A DNA stretch of 12,941 nucleotides from Halieaceae bacterium (GTDB lineage Bacteria > Pseudomonadota > Gammaproteobacteria > Pseudomonadales > Halieaceae). The position numbers were made by a program, and so were the translations under genes. Location: NCBI GenBank assembly GCA_018666295.1, contig JABIZW010000167.1, forward strand, positions 1-12,941. The letters are read 5' to 3'. This document shows, piece after piece, positions 7,049-12,941 of the stretch. Within the stretch, counting starts at the first letter, position 1. The number at the start of each line of letters is the position of its first letter. The notes below the pieces were generated by a model that saw nothing but the letters and a program-made list of their open reading frames with translations, ran no database searches and was not told the DNA's origin.

Positions 7049-8395
7049 ATGACATCCATGTTATACCCGACAACAAACCCATCTGCGGCGGAGCAAATGG
7101 TCGTTGCGCGTGGAGAAGGACCTTATATTTTTGATCGCGCGGGCAAGCGTTACCTGGAGGGTATGGCGGGTCTGTGGTGCACCTCTTTGGGTTACGGGAA
7201 CGAAGAAATTATTGAGGTGGCGACGCGACAAATGCGCGAGCTCAGCTTCAGTCACATGTTTGGTGGTAAGACACACGACAGTGCGATGATGCTGGCGGAC
7301 AAGCTTGCGTCCATGGTGCCGTTAAAAAATGCACGTGTGTTTCTGGGTAACAGTGGTTCGGACGCCAACGACACCTTGGTGAAGCTCATTAGGTACCGGG
7401 CGACAGCAATGGGTCAGCCAGAGCGCACAAAAATCATTGCCCGCGATAAGGGGTATCACGGTGTCACGGTGGCTTCCGCCTCGTTGACCGGCCTGCCTGC
7501 GAACCATAACCACTTTCAGTTGCCGTTCGACGCACTCGGTGTGATTCGAGCCGGTTCACCTCATTTTTATCGCTCAGCGACGACCGGCGAGAGCGAGGCC
7601 GATTTTGTGTCGCGACGCGCTCAGGAGTTGGAGGCACAAATCGTAGAAGCTGGGCCCGATACGGTTGCGGCAATGATTGCCGAACCAGTGTCCGGTGCCG
7701 GTGGTGTGCTGATTCCGCCTCCGGGTTATTACGCCGCGATTCAAGCGGTCCTGGACAAGTACGGTATCGCCTTGTGGGATGACGAGGTTATTTGTGGGTT
7801 TGGCCGCTTGGGTGAGGACTTCGGCGCAAATGCCATGGGAATGCAGCCTGAAATGATGGTGTTTGCTAAGGCGCTGAGCTCGGCCTATGTGCCCGTTAGC
7901 GCGGCTGTTATTAGCGGAGAATTTGCTGAGGCCGTCGAAAGTGCGGCGTCTGATATGGGCGTCTTTGGTCACGGTTACACGTACAGTGGCCACCCGTTGG
8001 GCTGCGCTGTTGCGCACAAGGTGCTGGAGATTTACGAGCGTGATCATGTGTTTGATCATGCGGCGAGTGTGGGTGACTATCTGCAGCAGTGCCTGTCTCG
8101 CTTTGTGGATCATCCTTTAGTGGGTGAAGTCTCCGGGAAGGGGATGATCGCGGCGCTAGAGCTTGTGGCTAATAAGAGCACGGGACAGCCTTTTGAGGGC
8201 ATGACCGTTGGGGCCTATTGTGCCAAAGCGGCCGAGGCCGCGGGGCTGATTATTCGACCGCTCGGCGGTAATCGAGTGGCCCTTTGTCCGCCATTGATAC
8301 TGCAGCGAGAGCATGTTGACGAGCTTATCGATAAGCTCACGATCGCCGTAGACGCCACCTTGGATTTTGCCAGGCGAGAGAATTTACTGGTTTAG
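7049..8395 (+). CDS. Class III PLP-dependent aminotransferase (omega-aminotransferase type)
   Basis: This 448-residue cytoplasmic fold-type I transaminase belongs to the class III family that moves amino groups from terminal amines or omega-amino acids to pyruvate or a 2-oxoacid. Visible features are GLWCTSLGYG at 41-50, the phosphate-binding NSGSDAND at 101-108, DKGYHGVT at 133-140 (Tyr136 stacks on the cofactor), the WDDEVICGFGRLG block (243-255, Asp245 pairing with the PLP ring nitrogen), Lys274 in FAKALSSAY as the Schiff-base lysine, and HGYTYSGHPLGCA at 308-320. The start ATG 7049 has AGGGGG 7 nt upstream. It precedes a glycosyltransferase by 17 nt. The YTYSGHP region resembles putrescine/GABA-pyruvate and related transaminases, but the amine donor cannot be fixed. 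A sugar-modifying role is unlikely because nucleotide-sugar aminotransferases belong to another family. Confidence 0.93.
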   Translation: MTSMLYPTTNPSAAEQMVVARGEGPYIFDRAGKRYLEGMAGLWCTSLGYGNEEIIEVATRQMRELSFSHMFGGKTHDSAMMLADKLASMVPLKNARVFLGNSGSDANDTLVKLIRYRATAMGQPERTKIIARDKGYHGVTVASASLTGLPANHNHFQLPFDALGVIRAGSPHFYRSATTGESEADFVSRRAQELEAQIVEAGPDTVAAMIAEPVSGAGGVLIPPPGYYAAIQAVLDKYGIALWDDEVICGFGRLGEDFGANAMGMQPEMMVFAKALSSAYVPVSAAVISGEFAEAVESAASDMGVFGHGYTYSGHPLGCAVAHKVLEIYERDHVFDHAASVGDYLQQCLSRFVDHPLVGEVSGKGMIAALELVANKSTGQPFEGMTVGAYCAKAAEAAGLIIRPLGGNRVALCPPLILQREHVDELIDKLTIAVDATLDFARRENLLV

Positions 8396-8412
8396 TTGGG
8401 TTTATAGCCACG

Positions 8413-9495
8413 GTGAAAATACTTCATATTGAGGCGGGGCGTTACCTCTACGGTGGCGCACAGCAAGTCGTCTGGCTCACCCGTGGGTTGGCGCTGCGCG
8501 GTGTAGAGAACGTCCTCGTTTGCCCCAATGGATCGGAAATCGCTGGCGCTGCCGCTGACACTGTTCGCGTAAGAATGGTCACAATGAACGGGGACCTAGA
8601 TTTCCGACTTGTGAGCCGTCTCACGAAAATTATCAGAGAAGAAAAGCCCGATTTGATTCACATCCACAGCCGTCGCGGTGCCGATGTTTTCGGTGGAATC
8701 GCCGCGTCTTGGATGGGCGTACCGTGTGTTTTATCGCGGCGGGTCGACAATCGAGAACCCCGGTGGAGTGTGCCCCTTAAGTACCGGCTGTACGACAAGG
8801 TGATCGTCATTTCTGAGGCGATAGGTCGCGTGTTGCGCGCCTGTGGCGTACCCGCTGAAAAAGTAGCTCCAGTGCGCAGCGCGGTTGATGCGGCGTTTTA
8901 TGATTGTCCGGCTGATAAAGGCTGGTTTCAGGGCGAGTTTAAATTGCCGTCTGATGAGATGACGCTCGGCGTTATTGCGCAACTGATTCCGCGAAAAGGT
9001 CACCGCTATCTGTTGGACGTCCTGCCGGATCTTCTCACGCGTTTCCCAAGACTCAACGTCCTTATTTTTGGGCAAGGGCCCTTGAGTGAGGCACTTGAAG
9101 CGCGTGTTGCGAGTACGGAGTTTGGCGGTCGGGTTCAGATGGTCGGGTTTCGCGATGACTTACGACGGGTGCTCCCAAATCTCTATGCCATAGTGCATCC
9201 GGCTGAGCGCGAGGGACTGGGCGTGGCGCTCTTGCAAGCCTCGGCCAGCTCGGTGCCGGTGATCGCCGCAAGGGCGGGCGGTATTCCTGAAATTGTCCGA
9301 GACGGCAACAATGGATTGACGTTTGACGTGGGTGATCGTGTCGCGCTTAAGACTCATCTCGAGCAGATATTACTGGATAGCCGGCTGCGGGATCAGCTGG
9401 GTGAGGGCGGAAGGTCGCTCGCAGGTAACGAGTTTTCGATTGAGGCCATGGTTGACGGTAATTACCAGGTGTACCAAGAACTGCTTCGTCGTTAG
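8413..9495 (+). CDS. GT-B glycosyltransferase, GT4-like (group 1)
   Basis: This 360-residue protein has the usual GT4 length and two Rossmann-like halves. The N-terminal half opens MKILHIEAG, with the Gly-rich loop YGGAQQVV (13-20) typical of acceptor-side domains, and DLIHIHSRRGADVFGG at 80-95. The C-terminal donor domain starts near LGVIAQLIPRKGH (185-197) and holds the AEREGLGVALLQ motif at 264-275 followed by VPVIAARAGGIPEIV. In the classical EX7E motif the second Glu is replaced by Gln275. There is no signal peptide or membrane helix, so it probably acts on the cytoplasmic membrane face in lipopolysaccharide, exopolysaccharide or glycolipid assembly; donor and acceptor are unknown. The start is GTG 8413 with a poor ribosome-binding site, so it may depend on translation of the aminotransferase 17 nt upstream. 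Its stop overlaps convergent pspF by 4 nt. Confidence 0.92.
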   Translation: MKILHIEAGRYLYGGAQQVVWLTRGLALRGVENVLVCPNGSEIAGAAADTVRVRMVTMNGDLDFRLVSRLTKIIREEKPDLIHIHSRRGADVFGGIAASWMGVPCVLSRRVDNREPRWSVPLKYRLYDKVIVISEAIGRVLRACGVPAEKVAPVRSAVDAAFYDCPADKGWFQGEFKLPSDEMTLGVIAQLIPRKGHRYLLDVLPDLLTRFPRLNVLIFGQGPLSEALEARVASTEFGGRVQMVGFRDDLRRVLPNLYAIVHPAEREGLGVALLQASASSVPVIAARAGGIPEIVRDGNNGLTFDVGDRVALKTHLEQILLDSRLRDQLGEGGRSLAGNEFSIEAMVDGNYQVYQELLRR

Positions 9496-10508
9496 TCTCT
9501 CGTGCCCCGTGTTCGGAGTCCGTGTTTTTTCATAAGCCCCCGAATTTGGTCGTAGCTCAGGCCAAGACGCTCTGCGGCCTGTTTTTGGCGGTGTCCGGTC
9601 TGTGAGAGTGCCAGATGGAGCCACTGGCTTTCCTGTTGATCAAGTGCCGCCCGCAAGTCATTTGGAATGCTCACGTCGCTCGGCGTTGGGGCTGTTTCCG
9701 GCTCAGGCCCTGTCTTGGGCATTAAGATGGGGGGAGCGTGGTCGTTAAAGGGATCAATAACGAGTCTGGCGAGTGGTTCGCTGTCGTCGCCTTGTCGGTG
9801 TAATGAGCGTTCGATCGCATTTTTAAGCTCCCTCACGTTGCCAGGCCAAGCATGCTCAAAGAGATGTTGAAGCGCGTCGGTGGATAATCCAGGGAAGTGG
9901 TTCCACCCTGATTCCGCCGCAAATTTCATCGCAAAGTGTTCGGCGAGCAGTTGTAAATCAGCCCCCCGGTTGCGAAGAGCAGGCATCGTCACAACATCGA
10001 ACGTCAGCCGGTCTAAGAGATCCCATCTAAACGCTCCACGACTTGCTAGCTCAGGAAGATTCGCGTTTGTTGCGGCGACAATACGAACGTCAACAGAGCG
10101 TGTTTCGTTACCCCCAAGGCGCTCAAGTTCACCGTACTCAATGACACGCAATAGCTTTTCTTGCAGAGCAGTGGGCATGGTGCCCACCTCGTCGAGAAAA
10201 AGTGTCCCGGTATGGGCACGTTCGAATCGTCCGGCGTGACTTTTCCTTGCGCCCGTAAATGCACCGGGCTCATACCCAAACAGTTCACTGTCCAACAGCG
10301 ACTCAGGCAGTGAGGCGCAGTTCAGTTTTATGAAGGGCGCTTGCCAGCGTGAAGATAGAAAGTGCAGGCGACTGGCCGCAATCTCTTTGCCGGTTCCGCG
10401 CTCGCCAGTCACGAGTACGGGTCGGTCAATGGTGGCCAGACTGGACAGGTGATCTAAGGCTTCATTAAGCAGCGGGCTTTCACCAATGACGGCTTGCATC
10501 GAATTCAT
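9492..10508 (-). CDS. pspF: PspF, sigma-54 enhancer-binding activator of the psp operon
   Basis: This 338-residue AAA+ transcription activator remodels sigma-54 RNA polymerase at the psp promoter and is held inactive by PspA in the family model. The AAA+ domain begins at the N-terminus with no receiver or GAF domain, as in PspF. Walker A GERGTGKE is at 35-42, the sigma-54 contact loop GAFTGA at 82-87, Walker B TLFLDEV at 102-108, and arginine-finger region FRWDLLDRL at 160-168. WPGNVREL at 221-228 is sensor II. A Pro-rich linker (about 258-282) leads to a Fis-type helix-turn-helix at about 306-332. The start ATG 10508 has AAAGG ending 6 nt upstream. It is divergent from pspA, the usual arrangement, and its 3' end overlaps the glycosyltransferase. 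It shares the AT-rich intergenic region and may be autoregulated through the same upstream sites. Confidence 0.93.
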   Translation of the reverse strand: MNSMQAVIGESPLLNEALDHLSSLATIDRPVLVTGERGTGKEIAASRLHFLSSRWQAPFIKLNCASLPESLLDSELFGYEPGAFTGARKSHAGRFERAHTGTLFLDEVGTMPTALQEKLLRVIEYGELERLGGNETRSVDVRIVAATNANLPELASRGAFRWDLLDRLTFDVVTMPALRNRGADLQLLAEHFAMKFAAESGWNHFPGLSTDALQHLFEHAWPGNVRELKNAIERSLHRQGDDSEPLARLVIDPFNDHAPPILMPKTGPEPETAPTPSDVSIPNDLRAALDQQESQWLHLALSQTGHRQKQAAERLGLSYDQIRGLMKKHGLRTRGTRD

Positions 10509-10542
10509 GAGAAACCTTTAAGGGTTATAAATACTCTTTATC

Positions 10543-10555
10543 GGTAAAATTTACC
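10543..10555. promoter_or_regulatory. Perfect palindrome, candidate PspF binding site 1
   Basis: GGTAAA-A-TTTACC is a perfect 6-bp inverted repeat with a 1-nt centre. It is centred about 130 nt upstream of the predicted pspA transcription start and about 40 nt upstream of the pspF start codon. That position suits either an enhancer site for pspA or an operator over the pspF promoter. Binding is inferred. Confidence 0.4.
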
Positions 10556-10600
10556 CTATTTTTAAGGTAATAAAAACCTATTAAGGCAATTGAATGGATT

Positions 10601-10616
10601 AAACTTGCTTAAGTTT
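10601..10616. promoter_or_regulatory. Perfect inverted repeat, candidate PspF binding site 2
   Basis: AAACTT-GCTT-AAGTTT is a perfect 6-bp inverted repeat with a 4-nt spacer, centred about 70 nt upstream of the predicted pspA transcription start. It differs in sequence from the 10543 palindrome, so the two need not bind the same protein. An IHF or PspF site is possible; neither can be shown from sequence alone. Confidence 0.35.
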
Positions 10617-10653
10617 TGCTCTAAGCACTTGTTTTCACGACTTTTTTGGATTT

Positions 10654-10669
10654 TGGCGCGGCGCTCGCT
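10654..10669 (+). promoter_or_regulatory. Sigma-54 (-24/-12) promoter of the psp operon
   Basis: TGGCGCGGCGCTCGCT matches the sigma-54 consensus TGGCACGNNNNTTGCW at all but two defined positions, with the invariant GG (10655-10656) and GC (10667-10668) at the correct 12-nt separation. Transcription should start near 10680, giving a leader of about 30 nt before the pspA ATG. It faces pspA and lies downstream of the candidate activator sites, with pspF divergent, exactly as the regulatory logic requires. Confidence 0.85.
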
Positions 10670-10710
10670 ATGCCTTGGGTGAACTAAATGGCATGAATAG
10701 GAATGGGACC

Positions 10711-11400
10711 ATGGGTATTTTTTCAAGACTGTCGGACATTGTTAATTCAAACCTCAACGCGATGTGTGACAGCGCTGAGGATCCTGAAAAGATGATTCGG
10801 CTGATCATTCAAGAAATGGAAGACACGCTGGTGGAGGTTCGCTCGGCGTCGGCTCGAATTCTGGCCGACAAAAAGACCCAAGAGCGGAGGCTACGCGGTC
10901 TTGAGGAGCAGTCGAATGTTTGGGCCGCAAAAGCCAAACTGGCGCTGTCCAAAGAGCGCGACGATCTCGCGCGGGCGGCATTGCATGAAAAGCGATTGCT
11001 TGACGCCGATGCGATCGCCTTGTCTTCTGAGCTGACGCAGGCCGGGAGTCATATAGAGCAATTGCACGAAGAGGTTGGGCTCTTACAAACGAAGTTGGAT
11101 GACGCCAGAACCAAGCGTAAGGCCATACTGATGCGAGCCGACTCGATAAAAAATCGAGCGAAAACGCAACGCCAGATTCACCTCAATAGCCTTGATGATG
11201 CGTTTGATAAGTTTGAGCGCTTTGAGCGACGTGTTGACGGTTTGGAAGGGGAGTTGGACGCGATGGCGCTCGGTCGCGAGAAGACAGGGCTTGCAGCCGA
11301 GATCGACGCCCTAGCGTCAGATGATGCGCTAAACGACGAGTTAGAAGCGTTAAGACAGTCTATGAAAACTGAGGAAGTGGCGTTATCGAACCAACAATAA
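10711..11400 (+). CDS. pspA: PspA, phage shock protein A (ESCRT-III-like membrane-stress protein)
   Basis: This 229-residue PspA/IM30 protein binds stressed inner membrane, forms large oligomers and in the family model inhibits PspF until membrane stress releases it. The opening MGIFSRLSDIVNSNLNAM is the conserved amphipathic membrane-binding helix, followed by the family block EDPEKMIRLIIQEMEDTLVE at 23-42. The rest is almost wholly charged alpha-helical coiled coil to about residue 183, with KERDDLARAAL at 81-91 and FERFERRVDGLEGEL at 168-182. Length is close to the E. coli protein (222). ATG 10711 is chosen over an in-frame TTG at 10675 because family homology begins there, AGGA stands 8 nt upstream, and the TTG would precede the predicted transcription start. 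It is the first gene after the sigma-54 promoter. Confidence 0.95.
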   Translation: MGIFSRLSDIVNSNLNAMCDSAEDPEKMIRLIIQEMEDTLVEVRSASARILADKKTQERRLRGLEEQSNVWAAKAKLALSKERDDLARAALHEKRLLDADAIALSSELTQAGSHIEQLHEEVGLLQTKLDDARTKRKAILMRADSIKNRAKTQRQIHLNSLDDAFDKFERFERRVDGLEGELDAMALGREKTGLAAEIDALASDDALNDELEALRQSMKTEEVALSNQQ

Positions 11401-11409
11401 ACAGCGAGA

Positions 11410-11463
11410 TTAACAAAGGGACGACGTTTGTTCGAGACACAGTCCCGACCACAGCGTTGTTAA
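11410..11463 (+). ncRNA. Possible structured mRNA element in the pspA-downstream gap
   Basis: TTAACAA (11410-11416) pairs with TTGTTAA (11457-11463), enclosing GGGAC (11418-11422) paired with GTCCC (11442-11446). An alternative hairpin pairs AACAAA (11412-11417) with TTTGTT (11427-11432), excluding the first. The outer stem ends on the first base of the AGGAGG ribosome-binding site of the next gene. This could separate pspA expression from the downstream genes by mRNA processing or access control. The pairings are short and AT-containing, so the element may be chance. Confidence 0.3.
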
Positions 11464-11477
11464 GGAGGGAGTAGAAT

Positions 11478-11861
11478 ATGGAAGGAATTTTGGCGCTTGG
11501 TACGCCCTATGTTTTATGTCTGACAGCCGTATTGCTCCTGCTCATTATCTACAGCACACGACAGAAAGCCCTAGAAAAGCGGCTCGATGCGCTTGTTCAA
11601 ATGTCTCGAATCTCCGGTGAGGTCCAAGGCGTTGAGGAAATCAGTGGGCCTCTGGCGTTCGCTCGGTCAACCGGGGGGCTGCGGCGCTGGGGCATCATTT
11701 TAACAATGGCCGCAATCGGTTTGGGAATTGCTGGTATGTTTAGTGGTCATGCTCCTCTAGTGACGGTGGCCATAATCGCCGCGGCACTGGGACTTGGTCT
11801 TTACTTAGCTGCGGTGTGGCCTGCAAAGTCCGTTGTCGATGCTGACGCGGCTGCGAACTGA
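11478..11861 (+). CDS. Unnamed three-helix membrane protein within the psp operon
   Basis: I do not recognise a named family with certainty; the layout resembles small DUF6249-like membrane proteins. The 127 residues show a first hydrophobic helix at about 9-25, a charged likely helical stretch at 28-42 (STRQKALEKRLDALVQ), a hydrophilic linker to about 70, and two closely spaced helices at about 71-88 and 93-113 with a short loop. The C-terminus is a small Ala/Asp tail. The start ATG 11478 has a strong AGGAGG 9 nt upstream. It sits 77 nt after pspA and 35 nt before pspB in the same direction, so it is almost surely under the sigma-54 promoter. In E. coli pspB directly follows pspA, so this is an insertion relative to the model operon. 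A role as an inner-membrane sensor or effector of the Psp response is inferred from context only. Confidence 0.85.
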   Translation: MEGILALGTPYVLCLTAVLLLLIIYSTRQKALEKRLDALVQMSRISGEVQGVEEISGPLAFARSTGGLRRWGIILTMAAIGLGIAGMFSGHAPLVTVAIIAAALGLGLYLAAVWPAKSVVDADAAAN

Positions 11862-11896
11862 GTCAAACCGCGTTAATGCTCTAGTTGGAGAGATTT

Positions 11897-12142
11897 GTGA
11901 GCTTTTTAGAATTTATGTTTGTCCCTATGATCTTGCTGCTCACCGTAGTTGCACCGGTCTGGATTACGCTGCATTACCGCAGCCTCAATAAATCGAGTCG
12001 AGCACTGAGCGACGATGACCGCCATGCGCTAGAAGCGATGCTCGAGTCAGTCGATCGCATGTCCGATCGTATTAATAATTTAGAAGCTATTTTGGATGCC
12101 GATCATCCCAACTGGCGTAATGATAAGGAAAGCCAATCATGA
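11897..12142 (+). CDS. pspB: PspB, phage shock protein B
   Basis: This 81-residue inner-membrane protein (74 in E. coli) acts with PspC to sense membrane stress and relieve PspA inhibition of PspF. One membrane helix spans about residues 4-26 and ends in VWITLHYRSL, matching the family IWLWLHY region. A cytoplasmic coiled-coil segment follows at about 40-66, with the family tail LEAILDADHPNWR at 62-74. GTG 11897 is preferred over an in-frame TTG at 11885: GGAG at 11887-11890 lies 6 nt before the GTG, and the earlier start would overlap that ribosome-binding site. Its stop overlaps the pspC start by 4 nt (ATGA), indicating translational coupling and matched amounts of the two partners. Confidence 0.92.
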   Translation: MSFLEFMFVPMILLLTVVAPVWITLHYRSLNKSSRALSDDDRHALEAMLESVDRMSDRINNLEAILDADHPNWRNDKESQS

Positions 12143-12606
12143 GTAGACACAGCCGTAATCGGTACCGAGACTTTGATCAAGGCCGCAAAAATGGCTGGGG
12201 TATCGGTTTGTATCGGCACCCCTCAGACAGCTGGCTGGGTGGCGTGTGTGCAGGTCTTGCAGACTACTGGGACGTACCGACCTGGGTGACGCGTTTGTCT
12301 GTCTTTGCACTTTTTTTGTTCACCGGCTTTGCCGCATTTTGGTTCTATGTCGCAGCGTGGATTCTCATCAGCAAGCGTTCATCTCGATGGGATGATGATG
12401 CCTTTGAGGAGGAAGTGATTCAGGACTACGACGAGGATCGTCATGAGTACCGTCGGCGCACCGCATTTCGCTATTCTGAGCCGCCAACGACGCGCATGAG
12501 CAAGGCTCGCGATCGTGTGCGCGAAGCAGAGCGCAAGGTGGCAGCGATGGAACGATACATGACCTCAAGTCGCTACGATCTCGACAAAGAATTTTCCAAG
12601 CTCTGA
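12139..12606 (+). CDS. pspC: PspC, phage shock protein C
   Basis: This 155-residue inner-membrane stress sensor partners PspB. The PspC domain spans about 23-80: LYRHPSDSWLGGVCAGLADY at 24-43, then VTRLSVFALFL and a hydrophobic helix to about residue 77. An acidic stretch DDDAFEEEVIQDYDED at 85-100 and an Arg-rich segment lead to a C-terminal coiled coil with AAMERYMTSSRYDLDKEF at 135-152, the conserved PspC tail. The N-terminus has an Arg/Lys-rich extension of about 20 residues. At 155 residues it is longer than the E. coli protein (119), mainly in the acidic linker. AAGGA stands 9 nt before ATG 12139, and the start overlaps the pspB stop. It is the last visible gene of the operon; pspD and pspE are absent. 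Confidence 0.94.
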   Translation: MSRHSRNRYRDFDQGRKNGWGIGLYRHPSDSWLGGVCAGLADYWDVPTWVTRLSVFALFLFTGFAAFWFYVAAWILISKRSSRWDDDAFEEEVIQDYDEDRHEYRRRTAFRYSEPPTTRMSKARDRVREAERKVAAMERYMTSSRYDLDKEFSKL

Positions 12607-12780
12607 TGGTGGCGAGGGCGCACAAACACGACTCATGGATCTCTTGTCTCGCGGCTGAGGCTGTCTAGGGCTCCAGCACCCTCGCTGTCAGCCCCAATGC
12701 GGGCGCTGTACAGAGTGATGCCGCTTAAGCTCGCGCAAATAAAAGTCGGCCAATAAACGCGTCAGGCGCCCCACAGGCGT
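12607..12780. other. Convergent intergenic region after pspC
   Basis: These 174 nt lie between the ends of pspC and the leftward amidohydrolase. I see no gene. An imperfect inverted repeat at 12653-12693 (GGCTGA with TCAGCC, enclosing AGGG with CCCT around an 8-nt loop) could act as a terminator for either side. It has no T-run on either strand. A CAGGCG direct repeat occurs near 12762-12777. Confidence 0.4.
12653..12693. terminator. Interrupted hairpin between convergent genes, possible bidirectional terminator
   Basis: GGCTGA (12653-12658) pairs with TCAGCC (12688-12693). Inside, AGGG (12667-12670) pairs with CCCT (12679-12682) around an 8-nt loop, with unpaired stretches of 8 and 5 nt between the stems. 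Location between convergent genes favours a terminator role, but there is no T-run. Confidence 0.25.
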
Positions 12781-12941
12781 CTAGGGTGAAAGAGGGCTGA
12801 TCAAATGCTTTCCCGGGTAGCGGCCTTCGACTTGATGCCCATTTTTCACGACCAGTCGTCCGGCCACTAAAACATGAGCAATCCCGTCTGAGGGCTGGTA
12901 AGGGTTGCCGTACTCGGCTTTCGCTGCAATGCGGGCAGCGC
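12781..12941 (-). CDS. C-terminal end of an amidohydrolase, N-acyl-D-amino-acid deacylase type (partial)
   Basis: The minus-strand frame from the right edge to a TAG at 12781-12783 encodes 52 residues with no interruption. The reading contains AEYGNPYQPSDGIAHVLVAG, then RLVVKNGHQVEGRYPGK. This is the typical end of metal-dependent amidohydrolases of the D-aminoacylase/dihydroorotase-like superfamily, where a GI.HVLVNG..VV..G strand pair closes the small beta-sandwich domain and an RPG-like motif follows (here RYPG). The substrate-binding barrel lies beyond the window, so catalytic residues cannot be checked and the specificity (D-amino acid, hydantoin or other amide) is open. It converges on pspC with a 174-nt gap. 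Confidence 0.75.
   Translation of the reverse strand, partial: AARIAAKAEYGNPYQPSDGIAHVLVAGRLVVKNGHQVEGRYPGKHLISPLSP

Larger units (their letters stand above)
10509..10653. promoter_or_regulatory. AT-rich pspF-pspA regulatory region
   Basis: This gap is much richer in A and T than its surroundings, fitting DNA that must bend between activator sites and a sigma-54 promoter. It contains two perfect inverted repeats, at 10543-10555 and 10601-10616, and three TTAAGG motifs at about 10518, 10562 and 10581. PspF upstream activating sites should fall in this region by analogy with E. coli, where they also repress pspF. The pspF promoter itself could not be placed with confidence. Confidence 0.6.

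Noticed and set aside
2837..8395. PhyH, aldehyde dehydrogenase and class III aminotransferase as an ectoine/hydroxyectoine (ectD, doeC, doeD) pathway
   Set aside because: The oxygenase lacks the EctD signature motif, ectoine hydrolase and deacetylase genes are absent, glycerol kinase has no place there, and the aminotransferase is in a separate unit.
10675..10710. Longer PspA start at TTG 10675 adding 12 residues
   Set aside because: Family homology starts at ATG 10711, which has its own ribosome-binding site, and the predicted sigma-54 transcript begins after 10675.
11885..11896. PspB start at TTG 11885
   Set aside because: GGAG lies on top of the TTG codon and is well spaced for GTG 11897; the shorter protein is nearer family length.
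12755..12780. GC-rich repeats around CAGGCGCC as a terminator for the leftward amidohydrolase
   Set aside because: Only a 4-bp stem can be drawn and no proper T-run follows on the minus strand.

Overview
The window looks like chromosomal DNA of a heterotrophic gammaproteobacterium. The evidence is a complete phage-shock-protein locus of gammaproteobacterial type (pspF divergent from pspA, pspB, pspC), mid-range GC content, dense short-spaced operons, and a catabolic repertoire (PhyH oxygenase, acyl-CoA dehydrogenase, omega-aminotransferase, DUF885) typical of marine lineages such as the OM60/NOR5-like group. The lineage below class level is inference. I see no rRNA, tRNA, CRISPR, transposase, phage gene or attachment site.

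Left part (1-6717): a leftward pair, acyl-CoA dehydrogenase followed after 20 nt by an exported DUF885 protein that runs off the left edge. It is divergent, across a gap of about 84 nt, from a rightward three-gene cassette: a PhyH-type Fe(II)/2-oxoglutarate oxygenase, an NAD(P)-dependent aldehyde dehydrogenase and a glycerol kinase. A near-perfect intrinsic terminator for the leftward transcript lies inside the signal-peptide codons of the DUF885 gene. One reading of the cassette is oxidative cleavage of a glycerol-containing molecule: the oxygenase splits it, the dehydrogenase oxidises the aldehyde, the kinase traps the glycerol, and the divergent acyl-CoA dehydrogenase could handle an acyl product. 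This is a hypothesis from gene order and family chemistry.

Middle part (6718-9495): a 331-nt stretch without a convincing gene, with a weak promoter candidate and a small hairpin, then a class III PLP aminotransferase and, 17 nt later, a GT-B glycosyltransferase of the GT4 type. The glycosyltransferase converges on and overlaps pspF by 4 nt.

Right part (9492-12606): the envelope-stress psp locus. pspF encodes a sigma-54 enhancer-binding protein without a receiver domain. An AT-rich gap with two perfect inverted repeats and a clear -24/-12 promoter precedes pspA, an unnamed three-helix membrane protein, pspB and pspC. The extra membrane protein between pspA and pspB is the least described part of the system. 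After pspC comes a 174-nt gap and then the last 52 codons of a leftward amidohydrolase of the D-aminoacylase type, cut by the right edge and too short to be found by simple ORF listing.

Several starts were moved from the longest reading frame on ribosome-binding-site and family evidence: PhyH at 2837, pspA at 10711 and pspB at 11897.
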